The notes beneath the pieces are model-generated. The model was not told the DNA's origin. It did not search any database and was given only the letters and a program-made list of their open reading frames with translations. Made by a program: the position numbers and the translations under genes. Source: Hibiscus mutabilis (lineage: Eukaryota; Streptophyta; Magnoliopsida; Malvales; Malvaceae). Taken from it: a stretch of 64,000 nucleotides of DNA. Of this stretch, positions 10,591-22,109 are shown one piece after another (position 1 is the stretch's first letter; each line of letters begins with the position of its first letter). The DNA is taken from assembly GCA_019671005.1 (NCBI GenBank), contig CM033714.1, positions 83,939,909-84,003,908 of the forward strand, read 5' to 3'.

Positions 10591-13563
10591 TTTCTTTACA
10601 AGACTCTAAGAACATGCTTAAGAAACCTGGAGGTTTTTACAACTGAACTTTTAGGTGGATTCCAACAGCAAATAAGTTTTAGGTGGGTTCTTCGCAGACC
10701 CAATATGACAAAATTGTGGGCTTTATTGGATGTTCCCAGTCTGTAAGTTGCAAAATTGTGGGCTTTGAGCTATTTGCTTTACATTGTTGTTTCGCAAATC
10801 TATGAGCTTGAAAAATAATTAATGTATTCATCAAAGATCGCAATGGAGAGCAGCACTTCCACCCATAGATAAACAAAAAACCTTTTATCACCTTTCGATG
10901 CTCTTATTTATGTCTTTACGCAAAAAAAATAGGTTTAGTGTTTAAAGTTAAGATTTATGATTAAGGTATGAATAGAGGCACAAGAGAAGATAAAAGATTT
11001 TTGTTCCCCATAGATGGCCACTTTTCAATAACATAAACAAAATTTTAATAGAAACAAAACTTAAATTATTTGATATTGATATTAATCGATACAGTAAAAA
11101 CGATATCGAGCACATGGTCCTATATATCTTGACCATTAATGCCGGAAAAACTACGTGTGCTCACTGCTCATAAAGCTAGCTCATTCATAGGCAGTTCTCT
11201 TTGTTTTGTAAGTTTGTGTTTGTCATTTGTCACTTTACATGAATGACATTATCAAAAGATATGATTGATTAGGTGTGTCCATATACAACAACGACTGCTT
11301 AATCAATCAACTTTACTAGTCAATATTCCATCATACATCGGCCTCAAGTTATTAGTGCCTTTGTTCCAAATATCTGTATCTGAGACAATTTAAGAATTTT
11401 TCATAGCCCGATTGATTATTTCATGCATAATAGCATAGCAACAAAACAGATCATTTCCTATGTAATTCCATGAAACTTGTGGGGTCAACCACAAACCATA
11501 AAAGCCAATCACCACCGTTTGGTCACCCCTAATAGTGGCCCACATCAACCGTCCATTCCGATTAGATTTAGACATCACATGTACCGAGGCACTTTAAAAA
11601 ACATACAAAAATTCCCCTTCTATGCGACGTAAACATGCGCCGCTAGTCGAGAATTTGCATCAATCACGAGATATAGGCCTCTCAAAGTAAAGGTATTTAC
11701 TACTACTATTTATGAGTTGCATAGAGTAGGATTTGACCATGTTCCTAATATGGTATTAATAATGTATGTAGTTGTTAAAACTCAATTTGATGCGAAATAT
11801 AAACAATAAATTTTGTTAGAAATTCATCCGTATCAAGCAAGCACATTCGTATTAAGCAAACACTCTCATTTCTTTTATTAGGGTTTTTATTTTTCGCTTT
11901 TTTATTTAAATATGATTAAAATTGGATGTAATATTTGTCCAAAAAAATTATTCTTAGCCAACTCAAGTTTATTTACTTCTATTTATGTTATTTTATGTTA
12001 ATATATATTTTAGAATTCAAGTTTACTTTTGAGATCCAATTGATATTCAGACATTTTTGTCAATCAAACACTTGAACTTTACTCTTTGATTCAAATTAAT
12101 ATTTGAATCTAACATCTTAGTTTAAATTGGCACTTACAATTTTTATTCCAATATATTATTTACATTTGAAAAAATATTTATATCCTATAAATTATCAAAA
12201 ACATTTGAATTCGTCTAAGTCTGTTCAATTCGACCTGACCGGACCTAAATACAAAACAATCTAATTTGAATAAAGTCAAATTCAGGTACTTAAAATAACA
12301 AAATATTACATTGAATAAAAATGTCAAGTTTAAGAACTAATTTGAACAAAAAGTTAAAGTACCTAATTTGATGAAAAAAAATCAAAGTATATAATTAGAT
12401 TAAAAAAAAGTCAGACACTCAATTGAATCTTGATGGAAATTTTAAGTATCAAAATTTATATTTATCATATATTTTTTAAAATATATATTTTTTTTAATAT
12501 TTAGTAATTATATATTTATGTTTTAACAAACCTTTCTAATGCAATATCTAAACTATCCAAACTCCTCCTCACCAGGGGTGACTAGTCGATTAGTCAAATT
12601 GAGTAAAGAAATTAAATTATTCTAGTTTACAAGTCTTATTTTCTTATTTAACTTCGTTTGAAAGATTTTGTTAGAGTTGTTTGAGTTTTATTCAAATTTA
12701 GTTATAAAGATTTATAATATTATGGTATTGATTGGTTCTAATTTTAACGATTTTCTATAATCATATATAATGTATATATATTTCTTCATTTTTCACAAGT
12801 GTGGGTAAAATTTGCAATGTTATTTAATAAATCAAATACTATCTAGAATTATAAAATATATTTACAATATTATTTTTTAAATAAAGGATTTTGAGAAAAA
12901 AAAATTGATGAGAGTATAAATGAGAACAACTATTAATGAAAAGAAGAATTTGCAAATATCTGTAGCCAGAGAACTAAATTGAATAAAATACAATGTTAAG
13001 AAACTAAATTGAATAAAATGAAGATACTTATCGAAATATTTGAGTTGTTCGAGTCTTGTTTTATGATTCAAACTTTATCTTGATTTTTTTTTCAAATTAA
13101 ATTTATGAAATTCGAGTTGAACCGAATTTTACTCACTTACACTATTCACTCATAAATCGATAGGTGGTATGTACATAAGCATGCTCGAACTCACGGGCTT
13201 CTATTCTTAGTATAAAAAAATAACAATAATAAATTTAATTTTAATTTTATTATCTAAAGTGAGCACAAGTTTGGATGAATAACCATAGCCTTGGTCCCTT
13301 ACACAGGTTTAGGGACTTGGATTACAAACAATAAAACTGTGAAGGTCATTAAAAGAAATAGCAATAGGTTATCTAAATTGTAGTTGAATGTTCACAATAA
13401 ATGCACTCCACTGCTACTTTGTCTACACGTCTTTCTTCATTTCCTAGAGCCAGGAAAATGAATAACCAAATCTTTCTTCATGAGAAGAAAAAGCTTAGTT
13501 TTTGAGCTCAACTCAACAATGGCACTTTTCTTCTGAGTCAATCCATAGCTTCCATTTCCTGAA
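10591..13563. other. Intergenic AT-rich stretch with old repeats
   Basis: No gene is supported. About 11995-12475 looks like a decayed foldback element, with CTTGAACTTTACTCTTTGATT-type arms facing inverted AAAGTAC and CAAGTTTAAG arms. About 12587-13180 is one copy of a dispersed repeat also seen at 24790-25130. The last 250 bp are the promoter and leader region of the gene at 13564. Confidence 0.4.
12587..13180. repeat. Dispersed AT-rich repeat, copy 1
   Basis: It shares ordered segments with 24790-25130: TCTAGTTTACAAGTCTTATTTT against TCTAATTTGTAAGTTTTATTTT, and later GATTGGTTCTAATTTTAACG against ATTGATTTTAATTTTAACG, then a TATATTTCTTCAT block. It is a degenerate nonautonomous element, class unknown. 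Confidence 0.4.
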
Positions 13564-14376
13564 ATGGGTTGCTGTGTAAGCACGAACAGAGGTTCCCCTC
13601 CTGCAAAGGAATCGCATGCACAACTGACTCTCGAAAACAAACCTTCGGCCGAAGAAGAAACCGTGAAAGAAGTTTTATCCGAAACCCCAAAACCCAAAGC
13701 TCCCGAAGCTCAAGTCTTTGTGCCACAACGAGAAGAGAGCGAGAAAAGTAAAACCCAGATTGAGAAACCGGCCTTTGGGAAGATCCAACCAAAAGAAACC
13801 CTTGATTTCAACGTCAAGTCTGAACCAAAATCACCCGTCGCTGAAGAGTACTCGGCTTCAGAAGAAGTTTCTGAGATTTGCGGCATCAGTTTAAGTGAAA
13901 GCTTTTCGACTGTAACTAGAGATGAAGAGGATGAAGTGAGGCAGCCGAAAGTGTTGAGATCTCCGGCGAGTTCCGGGTCAAGGAACCGGGTCGTGGGTAT
14001 GTCTCCGAATAGAAGAAACGGGGTTGTCAATGGGGGATCACCGGCGAGGTTGGTTCAAAGCAGGGAACCCCAAGTGAGATGTGGGTCAAGACCCGACCCG
14101 CCAAAGAAGGATCCGGGTGAGGGTATAGGGAGGAAGTCAAGGTCACCAGCTGTAATGGGTCGGAGCCCGTCTGGAAGAAGGGTCGCCAATCATTGTCCTG
14201 GTAGGGTCCGACGTGACCCGGGAGAGCAGCAGCAGCAGCAACAACAACATAGTACTATGACGACTACCATGGAAGGGAAATGGCCAGGCAGCAATAATAA
14301 TGGGGCTACCACAAGTGCTCCAAATGAAACACTTGAGAATCCTCTGGTCTCCCTTGAATGTTTCATATTTCTTTAA
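13564..14376 (+). CDS. Putative N-myristoylated, low-complexity plant protein (MGCC start), 270 aa
   Basis: Function is unknown. The single-exon frame starts MGCCVSTNRGS. Gly2 with a Ser at position 6 fits an N-myristoylation signal, and Cys3 and Cys4 could be S-acylated, which predicts plasma-membrane attachment. The middle is charged and probably disordered: a Glu/Lys/Pro-rich stretch (residues 20-90), an acidic DEEDEV patch near 120, then Ser/Arg/Pro-rich segments with GRSPSGRR and SPNRR (130-215), and a Gln run of seven. The end, NETLENPLVSLECFIFL, looks like a short conserved C-terminal motif. The ATG is chosen because the MGCC start is functional in character and no upstream ATG extends the frame. 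In-frame codon bias and conserved-looking termini favour a real gene. It may be annotated elsewhere as a Ser/Arg-repetitive-matrix-like protein; no catalytic domain is visible. Confidence 0.82.
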   Translation: MGCCVSTNRGSPPAKESHAQLTLENKPSAEEETVKEVLSETPKPKAPEAQVFVPQREESEKSKTQIEKPAFGKIQPKETLDFNVKSEPKSPVAEEYSASEEVSEICGISLSESFSTVTRDEEDEVRQPKVLRSPASSGSRNRVVGMSPNRRNGVVNGGSPARLVQSREPQVRCGSRPDPPKKDPGEGIGRKSRSPAVMGRSPSGRRVANHCPGRVRRDPGEQQQQQQQHSTMTTTMEGKWPGSNNNGATTSAPNETLENPLVSLECFIFL

Positions 14377-15461
14377 AGATGAACAAAAATGTACCTTAGA
14401 GTGTTCATGCACTCTAATTTTCTCTTCTTGTTTTTGTGAATATTCATTCGATTCAAAGGCTAATGCTGCTGTAGAAAAATTATGAGTTTTCTGCAACAAC
14501 AAAAAAATTGTAATAAAATAATAAATTATCATAATATTATTTTCTTCGTCCACAAAATTTGAATATAAAAGACATCGAATATATCGCAACACAACTCACC
14601 AAGGATCCGTGAAACATAATTATGTATTTGAAAGTGGGATCTCAAGCTGGCCATTAACAATTTTGGGGCATACCCTATACAATACCATGAGGAAAATGCA
14701 TGGGTTCTCATGCTGCTAACTACCCATTTGCCAGAAATAAATATTTTCAACTTTGACGACAAACCGTTCGGTTCAATTATATTTTTTCAATTTTATGAAT
14801 CGTCAAATTTAATTTGATTCTCGATTTTTCATATTATTGTTAAGTTTTGATTTTTTTATTACTTTAATTTTGACACGACAATTTTGTTTTATGGTTTTTT
14901 TTAATAGTGTTTTTATGGTTTTTGAAATTACCTAATAAAAGTTCCAATTTTGATCCCAAAAAAAAAGTTCAACGTCTTTTCTTTATAAATATTTCTAAAA
15001 CAATTAAAATTTTAATTAAACTATAATAATAATAATAATAATTGAGGTTATATTTTGATATACAATATGTGTACAAAAATTTACACAATCTTTCATATTT
15101 AAACTATACAATATAAAACCTAAATCTCTAACCTTAAGACCCTAAATATTAAGCCATAATCTCTAAATTCTAAACTACACAACCTAGACTCTTAAACTCT
15201 AAACTAAACATCTAAATCCACAAAACCCTAAATTTAAAAGGTTGAAACCCAATATTATAAAATATAAAATAACTATAAATTAAATATAGAAAAATAAACG
15301 TTAATTCGATTTAGATAATCATGATTTTTAAAATATGTGAACTATTAATCATTCAAATACTATGACTGAGTTTGGTTTTCAATTTATACACTCACCCTAA
15401 AAAATAATGATGGATTTGAAAAATGAAAGAAATGTACATAAAATATAAGGGTTTAAATTTG
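14377..15461. other. Intergenic AT-rich DNA with CCCTAAA-like repeats
   Basis: It holds the 3' region of the upstream gene, an (AAT)n run at about 15027-15046, and a degenerate CCCTAAA-like tandem stretch at about 15110-15240. The latter is preceded by ATACAATATGTGTAC, which resembles the end of the MITE at 15462. No gene is supported. Confidence 0.45.
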
Positions 15462-15704
15462 GTACACAGGCTGTGTAAAATTTATTTTATTCAAGCCTGA
15501 CTATTTCTACTATAAATCAAAATTAAACCTAAACCCTAAAAAACTAAACCCCAAACCTTAAATCTCAAACCCTAAATTCTAAATACTAACCTTAAATTCT
15601 AAACCCTACCACCAAAACCCCTAAACTCTAAACCTTGAACTAAACTCATAACCCCTAAAACTAAAAGATAATTAAAAAAATAAAGTTTACACAGACTGTG
15701 TATT
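15462..15704. mobile_element. MITE-like element with telomere-like CCCTAAA core
   Basis: The ends GTACACAGGCTGTGTAAAAT (15462-) and the inverted ATACACAGTCTGTGTAAACT (ending at about 15704) form terminal inverted repeats of about 30 bp with few mismatches. Each end is itself nearly palindromic (ACACAG.CTGTGT). The 180-bp core is a degenerate AACCCTAAA/AATTCTAAA array. No clear target duplication was found. Confidence 0.6.
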
Positions 15705-16610
15705 GAAGTTTTTCTCAAAATGTAATTAAAAAAACAAAGAAAGAGCTCTATGCTTGGCCACCCACCATTAAAATAGTCTATAATCCTAAAAAGAACACAA
15801 CTGGAATATGCAGAAAGAAAGATGCAGGTGAAAATTGAAACTTTTGGAGAAATTTGAGAGGGAAATCCACATTTGTAGCCGTTTGGGTAAAGACAGTAGG
15901 AGTGGTCCAATATTTATAATATTTAATTCGTTAATGGAATACGTTATTGGATTGGACTCTCTTTACAAAAAGGAATAATGGGGGAAGAAGATCAGATTTA
16001 GCTTTAGCTTTTTTCTATGGTCGTCTCTTTTTCATAAGCAAAGACAAAAGTTTGGAACATCCCCACAGTTTCAAAAGTTCAAAAAATTTCGACCAAAATG
16101 ACTTCAACTTTTTCTTCCATTATGAAACATGATTTTATGCTTCTTTGGTGTATTTTTTCAACTTGTTTGCGTTATATCAGATTTAGATTGATTTTGAGAG
16201 ACAAAAAATTCTCGTGCAGTAGACTCTTTATCCGAAAGTAATATATATTTATATTTTCTTTAACTCTTTGATAATGCGCAAACACTTTACAGATAAAATT
16301 GATTAAACTTAGGTATCATAAGATGATAAAATCCATTTTTTCACTAAAACTACTCGTTGGGCTCATTTATAGTATCGACCAATGAAAACTATACACTTCA
16401 ACCTTTTCCTTCCGTGTTATTATTTTTCCAATGATAAATCTTCATTTTTTTCATGTAAACATGGGTAGGTAGTTACATAGAAATTAATTTTTGGTGAATT
16501 GATAACATGAAAAAGAAATAATGAATTTTTCTAGTTGGGATTATGGATGACATTAATTTTCTCACATAGAAAGGGCTCTATGATTGACTCCACATTCATC
16601 TCTAAATATT

Positions 16611-17007
16611 GAGTAAATATATATTTTGATATCTGAATTTCGTTTCAAGGTTAAAATTGGAGTTTAAGCTTCTTTTTCTAGTCCATTTAAGTATCTCAAG
16701 ATTCGATTTATAACTAAATATATTTTGATCCATTTTGGAACTTAATTTTTTCTTTTAGGTATTTGAATTTCACTACTTGTTTAAATTACATAAATAAGAC
16801 ATTTATCATATGTACCAATTTGGGGGAAAAAAGGTTCAAATACCAATTTAAAAACAGTCAAGTTAAAACACGTAATTGGCCCTGAAAAAATTACATGCCA
16901 AATTGAACTTTAAAGTCAAGTTCAAGTACCTAACTGAACTAAAATAATGCTAAAATAAAAAACTGAATTTTAAACGAAGTTCATGCACCAAAATGTATTT
17001 TACCCGT
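16611..17007. mobile_element. Foldback MITE with 8-9 bp duplication
   Basis: The left arm from GAGTAAATATATATTTTGAT pairs with the inverted right arm GGGTAAAATACATTTTGGTG, continuing through GAATTTCGTTT against GAACTTCGTTT. TAAATATT flanks both sides (16603-16610 and 17008-17015). A Mutator-like nonautonomous origin is likely. No coding sequence. Confidence 0.6.
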
Positions 17008-17061
17008 AAATATTCTATTACCATAGAAAGAACGCTAATGGAAGATGTAGAAATAAACAAA

Positions 17062-17902
17062 GGCTGAACTATAAAATAGGTGCCCAAACTTTACTATTTT
17101 TTATAATAAGTGTCTAAATTATTTTTTGCTGAAATAGATGTTTAACGTTTTTTTATTTGAAAGATGTGTATAAAGTTTCATTATATTATTATTTTAAGGT
17201 AACACTGTTGAATTTTTAACACTCAATCAGAATTTGACATGTGTTTTTTTTATTTAATTTAATTTTTTTAAAAAAAAATTGAAAAAAATAAAATATTTAA
17301 AAAAATCAAAAACTTCTCAAAATTTTCAAAACAATCCCAAATTCTAAAATTGGTGTCATCGTCGCCGCCGATAGCCTCGTTGGACCTCGCCGCCGCCGCC
17401 TTAGAAATCCCCCTCATTTCCCCAACACCCATCGCAGGTAACTGGCGGGAGTCGTGCCAATCAGACGTCGAACGGTTGGAGCCTTTCGCGTTCATCATTC
17501 GTCGTCTGATTGGTGCGCATCCCACCGGTTACCGGTGATGGAGATTGGTGGAAATGGACGGGGGACTTTAGAGACGGCGGTGGTGAGGTTCGTCGATGCT
17601 ATCGGTGGCAAAAATGACGTTAATTTTTGAATTTGGGGTTTGAGGTTTTAGGGATTTTGGACTGTTTTGTAATTTTTTAAAATCTTAGGATATTTTTAAT
17701 TTATTTTTTCAGTTTGTTTTTTAAAATAAAAATAAAAAAATAAAAGCCACGTGTCAAGCTATAATTGGGTGATAATTTTTTTGACATATTGACTTTAAAA
17801 CGGGTAAAAATAAAACGTTGGACACCTATTTCAGTTAAAAAATAGTTTAGTCACCTATTACAAAAAATGACAAAGCTTGGGCACCTATTTTATAGTTAAG
17901 CC
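17062..17902. mobile_element. 841-bp foldback MULE-like element with GC-rich core
   Basis: The ends GGCTGAACTATAAAATAGGT and, inverted, GGCTTAACTATAAAATAGGT are flanked by the exact 9-bp duplication ATAAACAAA (17053-17061 and 17903-17911). The arms pair for nearly the whole length. Even the GC-rich inner parts mirror each other: CGCCGCCGATAGCCTCGTTGG on the left against GCCACCGATAGCATCGACGA on the inverted right. They meet near 17470-17530 at GGTAACTGGCGGGA and GGTAACCGGTGGGA. Short open frames here (for example 17350-17538) are by-products. Confidence 0.85.
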
Positions 17903-18235
17903 ATAAACAAATATGAAGGATTAGTTTAATCATGATTATTATTCAAAAAAAAGTTTAATCATGATTATCAAATCTGGATTAAGAGTCGAACCAATCAGAG
18001 TATCAATTTTTACTTTAATCGATTGAACCACTAATTGATCAATCATTAAATAAAAAAATATAAAGTAAAAATGGTTTTAACCGGTTCAACCAGCTTTCAG
18101 TTAATTTTTATTTTGATTTTTGGGTTTTTATTAATTCGTAGATGTTGACTGTGTATTTATTTTATACCACTAGTCAAACTAGTCCGCCTTGATTCAACTT
18201 GGTTCAATTGATCTATCTGAAGGTATTAATTAAGT

Positions 18236-18670
18236 TGAACATATCGTGAACAGTTCGAGTTTGACTCAGTCAAAATTTGATAATATTTTATTTGAGTTGA
18301 CTCGACTCGAGGCTTTAACGAGTTGAATTGCCAACTCAACTCGATAAGTTTGAGACTTATTTTGCACTTTTTTTTTAAATAATATGTTAATTTGATGTAT
18401 TTGTGAATTGTTGCTTTGGAGTTTAGGTTTTGGAATTGATTCACAAACTACTCTGATCATATTTTTCTCTTAAATTTATTAATTTGTGTTTATATTAAGC
18501 TCTATATATTATTACTAGATTTTATATATTAAAAAACAAAGTAAAAATTATGACGAGTTTAACGAGCAATAAGTCGAGCGAAATTCTATCGAGCTTATCA
18601 AGTATTGAGTCGAGTCAAACACAAGCCAAACAATTTTTAAGTTAAGTCGAGCACTACTTAACTTGCGATT
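18236..18670. repeat. GAGTCGAG-rich dispersed repeat
   Basis: It carries a GTTCGAGTTTGACTC block on the left and AGTCGAGTCAAACACAAGCC on the right, giving inverted GACTCGAG-like ends. It resembles low-complexity hAT-derived MITEs of plants. No duplication was identified. Confidence 0.4.
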
Positions 18671-19000
18671 GACACTCTAATCTATCCCGTTCAATTCCTA
18701 CAACACTTAGTTCAGTATTGTTGTTAGGAAAATGTTGATTTTAAAAAGTTTGGGTAGGAAAAAATGAGTTAAATAGCAAGATTAAGGTTTTGAGAATTCT
18801 GAGAGTTTAGATTGAAGAGCCTTCATATGCAAATATTGCGGGTTAATTCGAATATATATTTATTCTAATTTAAAGGTACAGAATTTGAAGCAATTATTTC
18901 ACCAAAATCCATAGGCGATCAGATGGGTCTCCAGATGAATTTCAAGCCTTCTAGTTTTGGGCCTACTTGAACACAAAGAGATATGATCTATTAAAACTTA

Positions 19001-19556
19001 GGTAAATTACGTAATTTATCGTTGATTTTATATTTAAACTTATTTTAATTATTAAAATATTAAAACGTTTAATTTACTCATTGATGTTTAGACATTAAAT
19101 ATTTTTAGTCATTATTTTATTTATTTTTTAACGATATTCATTTATCGGCGAACAAAAGAAATTCTTCAAAATCTGAACGATAAAAAAGTTTATTCGCGCG
19201 AAAAAATAATATATTGAGAAAAGGACTCTATCCGACAGTGAAAGAAGAAGATCCACGTAAGAAAAACCAGAAGATTTTTAACCAATTCATGAATTTATGA
19301 GCATTTTCCGATAAAAATAGAGGTCGAATTTAGACTTAGGGGAACGAGACGAAATGACTAGTGAAATTTAAAACTGAACGGCCACCACCTACGATTGTTT
19401 GGGGTTTAAGAGTGATAAAAGATGTTCAATGTTCAAACTTTAATGACAAAAAATGTTTACAGTCTAAACTTCAATAAATAAACTAAACGTTTTAAAACTT
19501 TTGTGATCAAAATAGATTTAAAAATAAAATTCAGTGATGATTTACTGAATTTACCC
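19001..19556. mobile_element. Foldback element with about 110-bp inverted arms
   Basis: The left arm GGTAAATTACGTAATTTATC pairs with the inverted right arm GGGTAAATTCAGTAAATCATC. Pairing continues through TTAAAACGTTTAATTTACTC against TTAAAACGTTTAGTTTATTT and the ATGTTTAGACATTAAA segment. The core of about 300 bp is unrelated and non-coding. The flanks show no exact duplication. Confidence 0.65.
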
Positions 19557-20120
19557 AAAAAATTAAATATTTTAAGACTTGAGTACTGTAGGAAGATTTC
19601 ACCCGTGTTTTCATTACATGTAAATGCTTCACATTGAGGTTAAAATTCAATGTTCTATATTGGTTTCAATCCATCTGCACCAAACTGTCATGAAACCGCT
19701 TCCCTACTCTCAAACAAGTATACGTAATATACCTAAAATTTTTACATTTAGAATGATCCATTTGATGGCATTTCAAACTATCTTCAAAGTCCTAACTCCC
19801 CATCTCCGAAAAAAATTTAAACATGGATCGGTGAAAATCAAACGCGATTTAAGTTCTGCCAAAGCCAGAAACTCCACCAAAACCTATTTCTATATACAGA
19901 CAATACGTCGATCTTAAGGCCGAGATGCTAGAAAACGGGCAGCTCTCATCTCGAGTTTATGGTCATGTTTTGTTCTTATAAAAACCTCCTGCTGGAGGGT
20001 AATGACGATCTTTGTTTCGGGTAGCATGTGCAATGCGATATTGTAAATTTAGTTTTCACCTACTGGACTTGCATGAATGTTTCCGGAGGAGTTTGAGTCA
20101 TTATTGCCGGATGTGTAGTG
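19557..20120. other. Intergenic and 3' region of the minus-strand gene
   Basis: A 97-codon plus-strand open frame (19624-19917) has no recognisable domain. The stretch next to 20120 is presumed 3' untranslated sequence of the gene ending there. Confidence 0.4.
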
Positions 20121-21952
20121 TTAATGCTGCGGCAATGACGGGTGCTCCGGGGGACAGGGGACTGGAGCTGGATGTGCAATGTAGGTAGGAATCTCGTCCC
20201 CGGGCATTAGTACCGAAACTCCGCTGGTGTATGTCGTCATCTGCATAAAATAAATTTATGTTCAGATGCCCTTCCAGTCCAGATTAAGAATGTTTTTAGT
20301 AGCAAGTTAAAAGAATATTGTATGTCAAATTAGCAAAAGCCAATTGAAATGTTCATTCTACTGAAAAATCATTCATAAGAGAAACAGTAATGCACCAGCA
20401 TATCGTCTTTGAGCAGTTCATAGATCCACACAGATGAGACGAGAGAGTAAATCGGCCTAGTTTCTAAAGTTCGACAAATGGTTATATCCGGAACTGAAGA
20501 CAGAAATTTTCTGGGATTAAGGCCACTAAAACAAGTCCATCCATTAGACAGCTTCCAAGAAAGAGTCCTTGGTTAAAAGAAGCATGGACCTTACTACCTT
20601 ACATCCACAAACTGACAACCTGCGTAGTTGTTATGATAAGAACATAAATGTAGCAAAATAGCCTCTCGGTTGGGAAAAACGAACAAATAGAAGATCGGAC
20701 GACAAGCGGACGAAACTCAAACGACTAATAATGCATCAATTGCCTCAACCAATAGTAGAACTAAACTTTTAGTCATTTGTATCAGACAACATCAAACATA
20801 AGACTACAAGAACATAGAAGGGTCATTATCAGTTGCTGTAGCATCAAATGCTTTTTCGAAAAAGTGCCATTAGGCGGATTATTCGTTTACATCGACTATA
20901 ATCCGTCTTGTTTGTCAATATAGATGCACCTCACAACATATTTGGCCCTCAAATGCAACTAAACTATGAACTTCCAAATCTCAACTAAACGATTTCAATG
21001 TCCCCCAAAAAGGTGCCACTCAAAAACACTACCTGGGGCTGGGACATAATGTCTAAAGATTTGAGGGTGCGAACATGGGCCCTTAAGCACAAAAACAGGC
21101 ATATTGTGTGAATCGATTTAGATCCAAGACCAACAGGATTCCATGGACATTCTAACACGCGTATTCAGCTAGATCGAAACAATCATCCCAGAATCTTAAA
21201 ATTGAAACAACGAGGTTCGAAACAGTAGGCCGGTGGGTCGAACATCTGCATTGTAGACCATGGAATGCAGAATAGTAGACTATATGTTTCTCATGATGCA
21301 AGTCCACACCTAGGATGCCATTGGAGAAAGTTTAATCTAAACCGTGACAGTTCATCTTAAATGCCCTTAATCGACCATAATTAAAGTACATATCCACATA
21401 ATCCAATGGGTCAATTATCATAACCAAGCTAAAACAGAGCACATTAAGAGCTGAAAACAAGAACACAATCAGTTAAAGCTTCTCCACCACCAAAAGAGAT
21501 CAAACTTTTGAACAAAAAGAAGCAAATTTGCAATATCAGGAAAGATGGGAACTTTAAGCTACTGTTAAGGCATAGAATTGAACAAAATTCATGGAAAACG
21601 AACTCAAACAATCCAATTCAAACTCTGAACAAAATTGAAGAAATCCCAGATGTAGAAGAACAGAAAGGGGGTGACTCACTTTTGGTGATGAGTCCCTTTG
21701 CTTGCCATTGAAACCGAGTTGGGATTCAAGGTCGCCATGGGTAGGAGCATGAGGGGAAGAAGAGTTGGGTCTGAGAAAGCGTTCGAAGATGGCCATGACT
21801 AAGAACATGGAGATGAGAATGGCGGTAGCAACGAAACCAAAGGAGACCGCATTAACAGAGTTGTCAAATTGTCGCCAGTGGTCCTCTCTTTGCACATTCA
21901 ATGGAGCTCCCACCGGTGGCCAACTATTCAAGTAGCTTTCTTCTTGTCCCAT
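20121..21952 (-). CDS. Small single-pass membrane protein, 130 aa, two exons
   Basis: Exon 1 is 21952-21680 and exon 2 is 20240-20121, joined in phase 0 by a GTGAGT donor and a TTTTATGCAG acceptor across a 1.44-kb intron. The protein starts MGQEESYLNSWPPVGAPLN, then has one hydrophobic segment (AVSFGFVATAILISMFLVMA, about residues 35-54). A Pro/Ser-rich cytoplasmic-type tail follows. Exon 2 encodes MTTYTSGVSVLMPGDEIPTY and a Pro-rich end closing with PSLPQH. This exon joins cleanly in frame and looks like a conserved plant motif, which is the main support for the model. Biochemical function is unknown. Without splicing the exon 1 frame runs on to 21554. The leader upstream (21960-22080) is purine- and CT-rich. 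Confidence 0.82.
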
Positions 21953-22109
21953 ATTTTCTCAGCAGTGGGTGAAAAAAAGAAGAAAGGAAAGAAAGTAGTA
22001 TTAGATTTAATTTAGCTCCTTCACTCAATTCTCACCCCATAGCACTTCAGGAGAGAGATAAAGGAGAGGTTTTTACAGCAGAATTAATAAGCTTCTTTGG
22101 AGTACTTAA

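Noticed and set aside
14143..14592. A 149-codon minus-strand open frame
   Set aside because: It overlaps the 3' half of the MGCC gene in antisense; its poly-Leu run is the reverse of the Gln run.
15110..15680. Interstitial telomere
   Set aside because: Units are degenerate and the better array sits between inverted repeats of a MITE, so a telomeric origin is not needed.
15599..15910. A 103-codon minus-strand open frame
   Set aside because: It is largely the translation of the CCCTAAA-like array and neighbouring AT-rich DNA.
17350..17538. A GC-rich open frame that could be a real exon
   Set aside because: It lies in the centre of a foldback element and its sequence is mirrored in the other arm.
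19624..19917. A 97-codon plus-strand open frame
   Set aside because: No domain, no splice context and atypical composition; it lies next to the 3' end of the opposite-strand gene.
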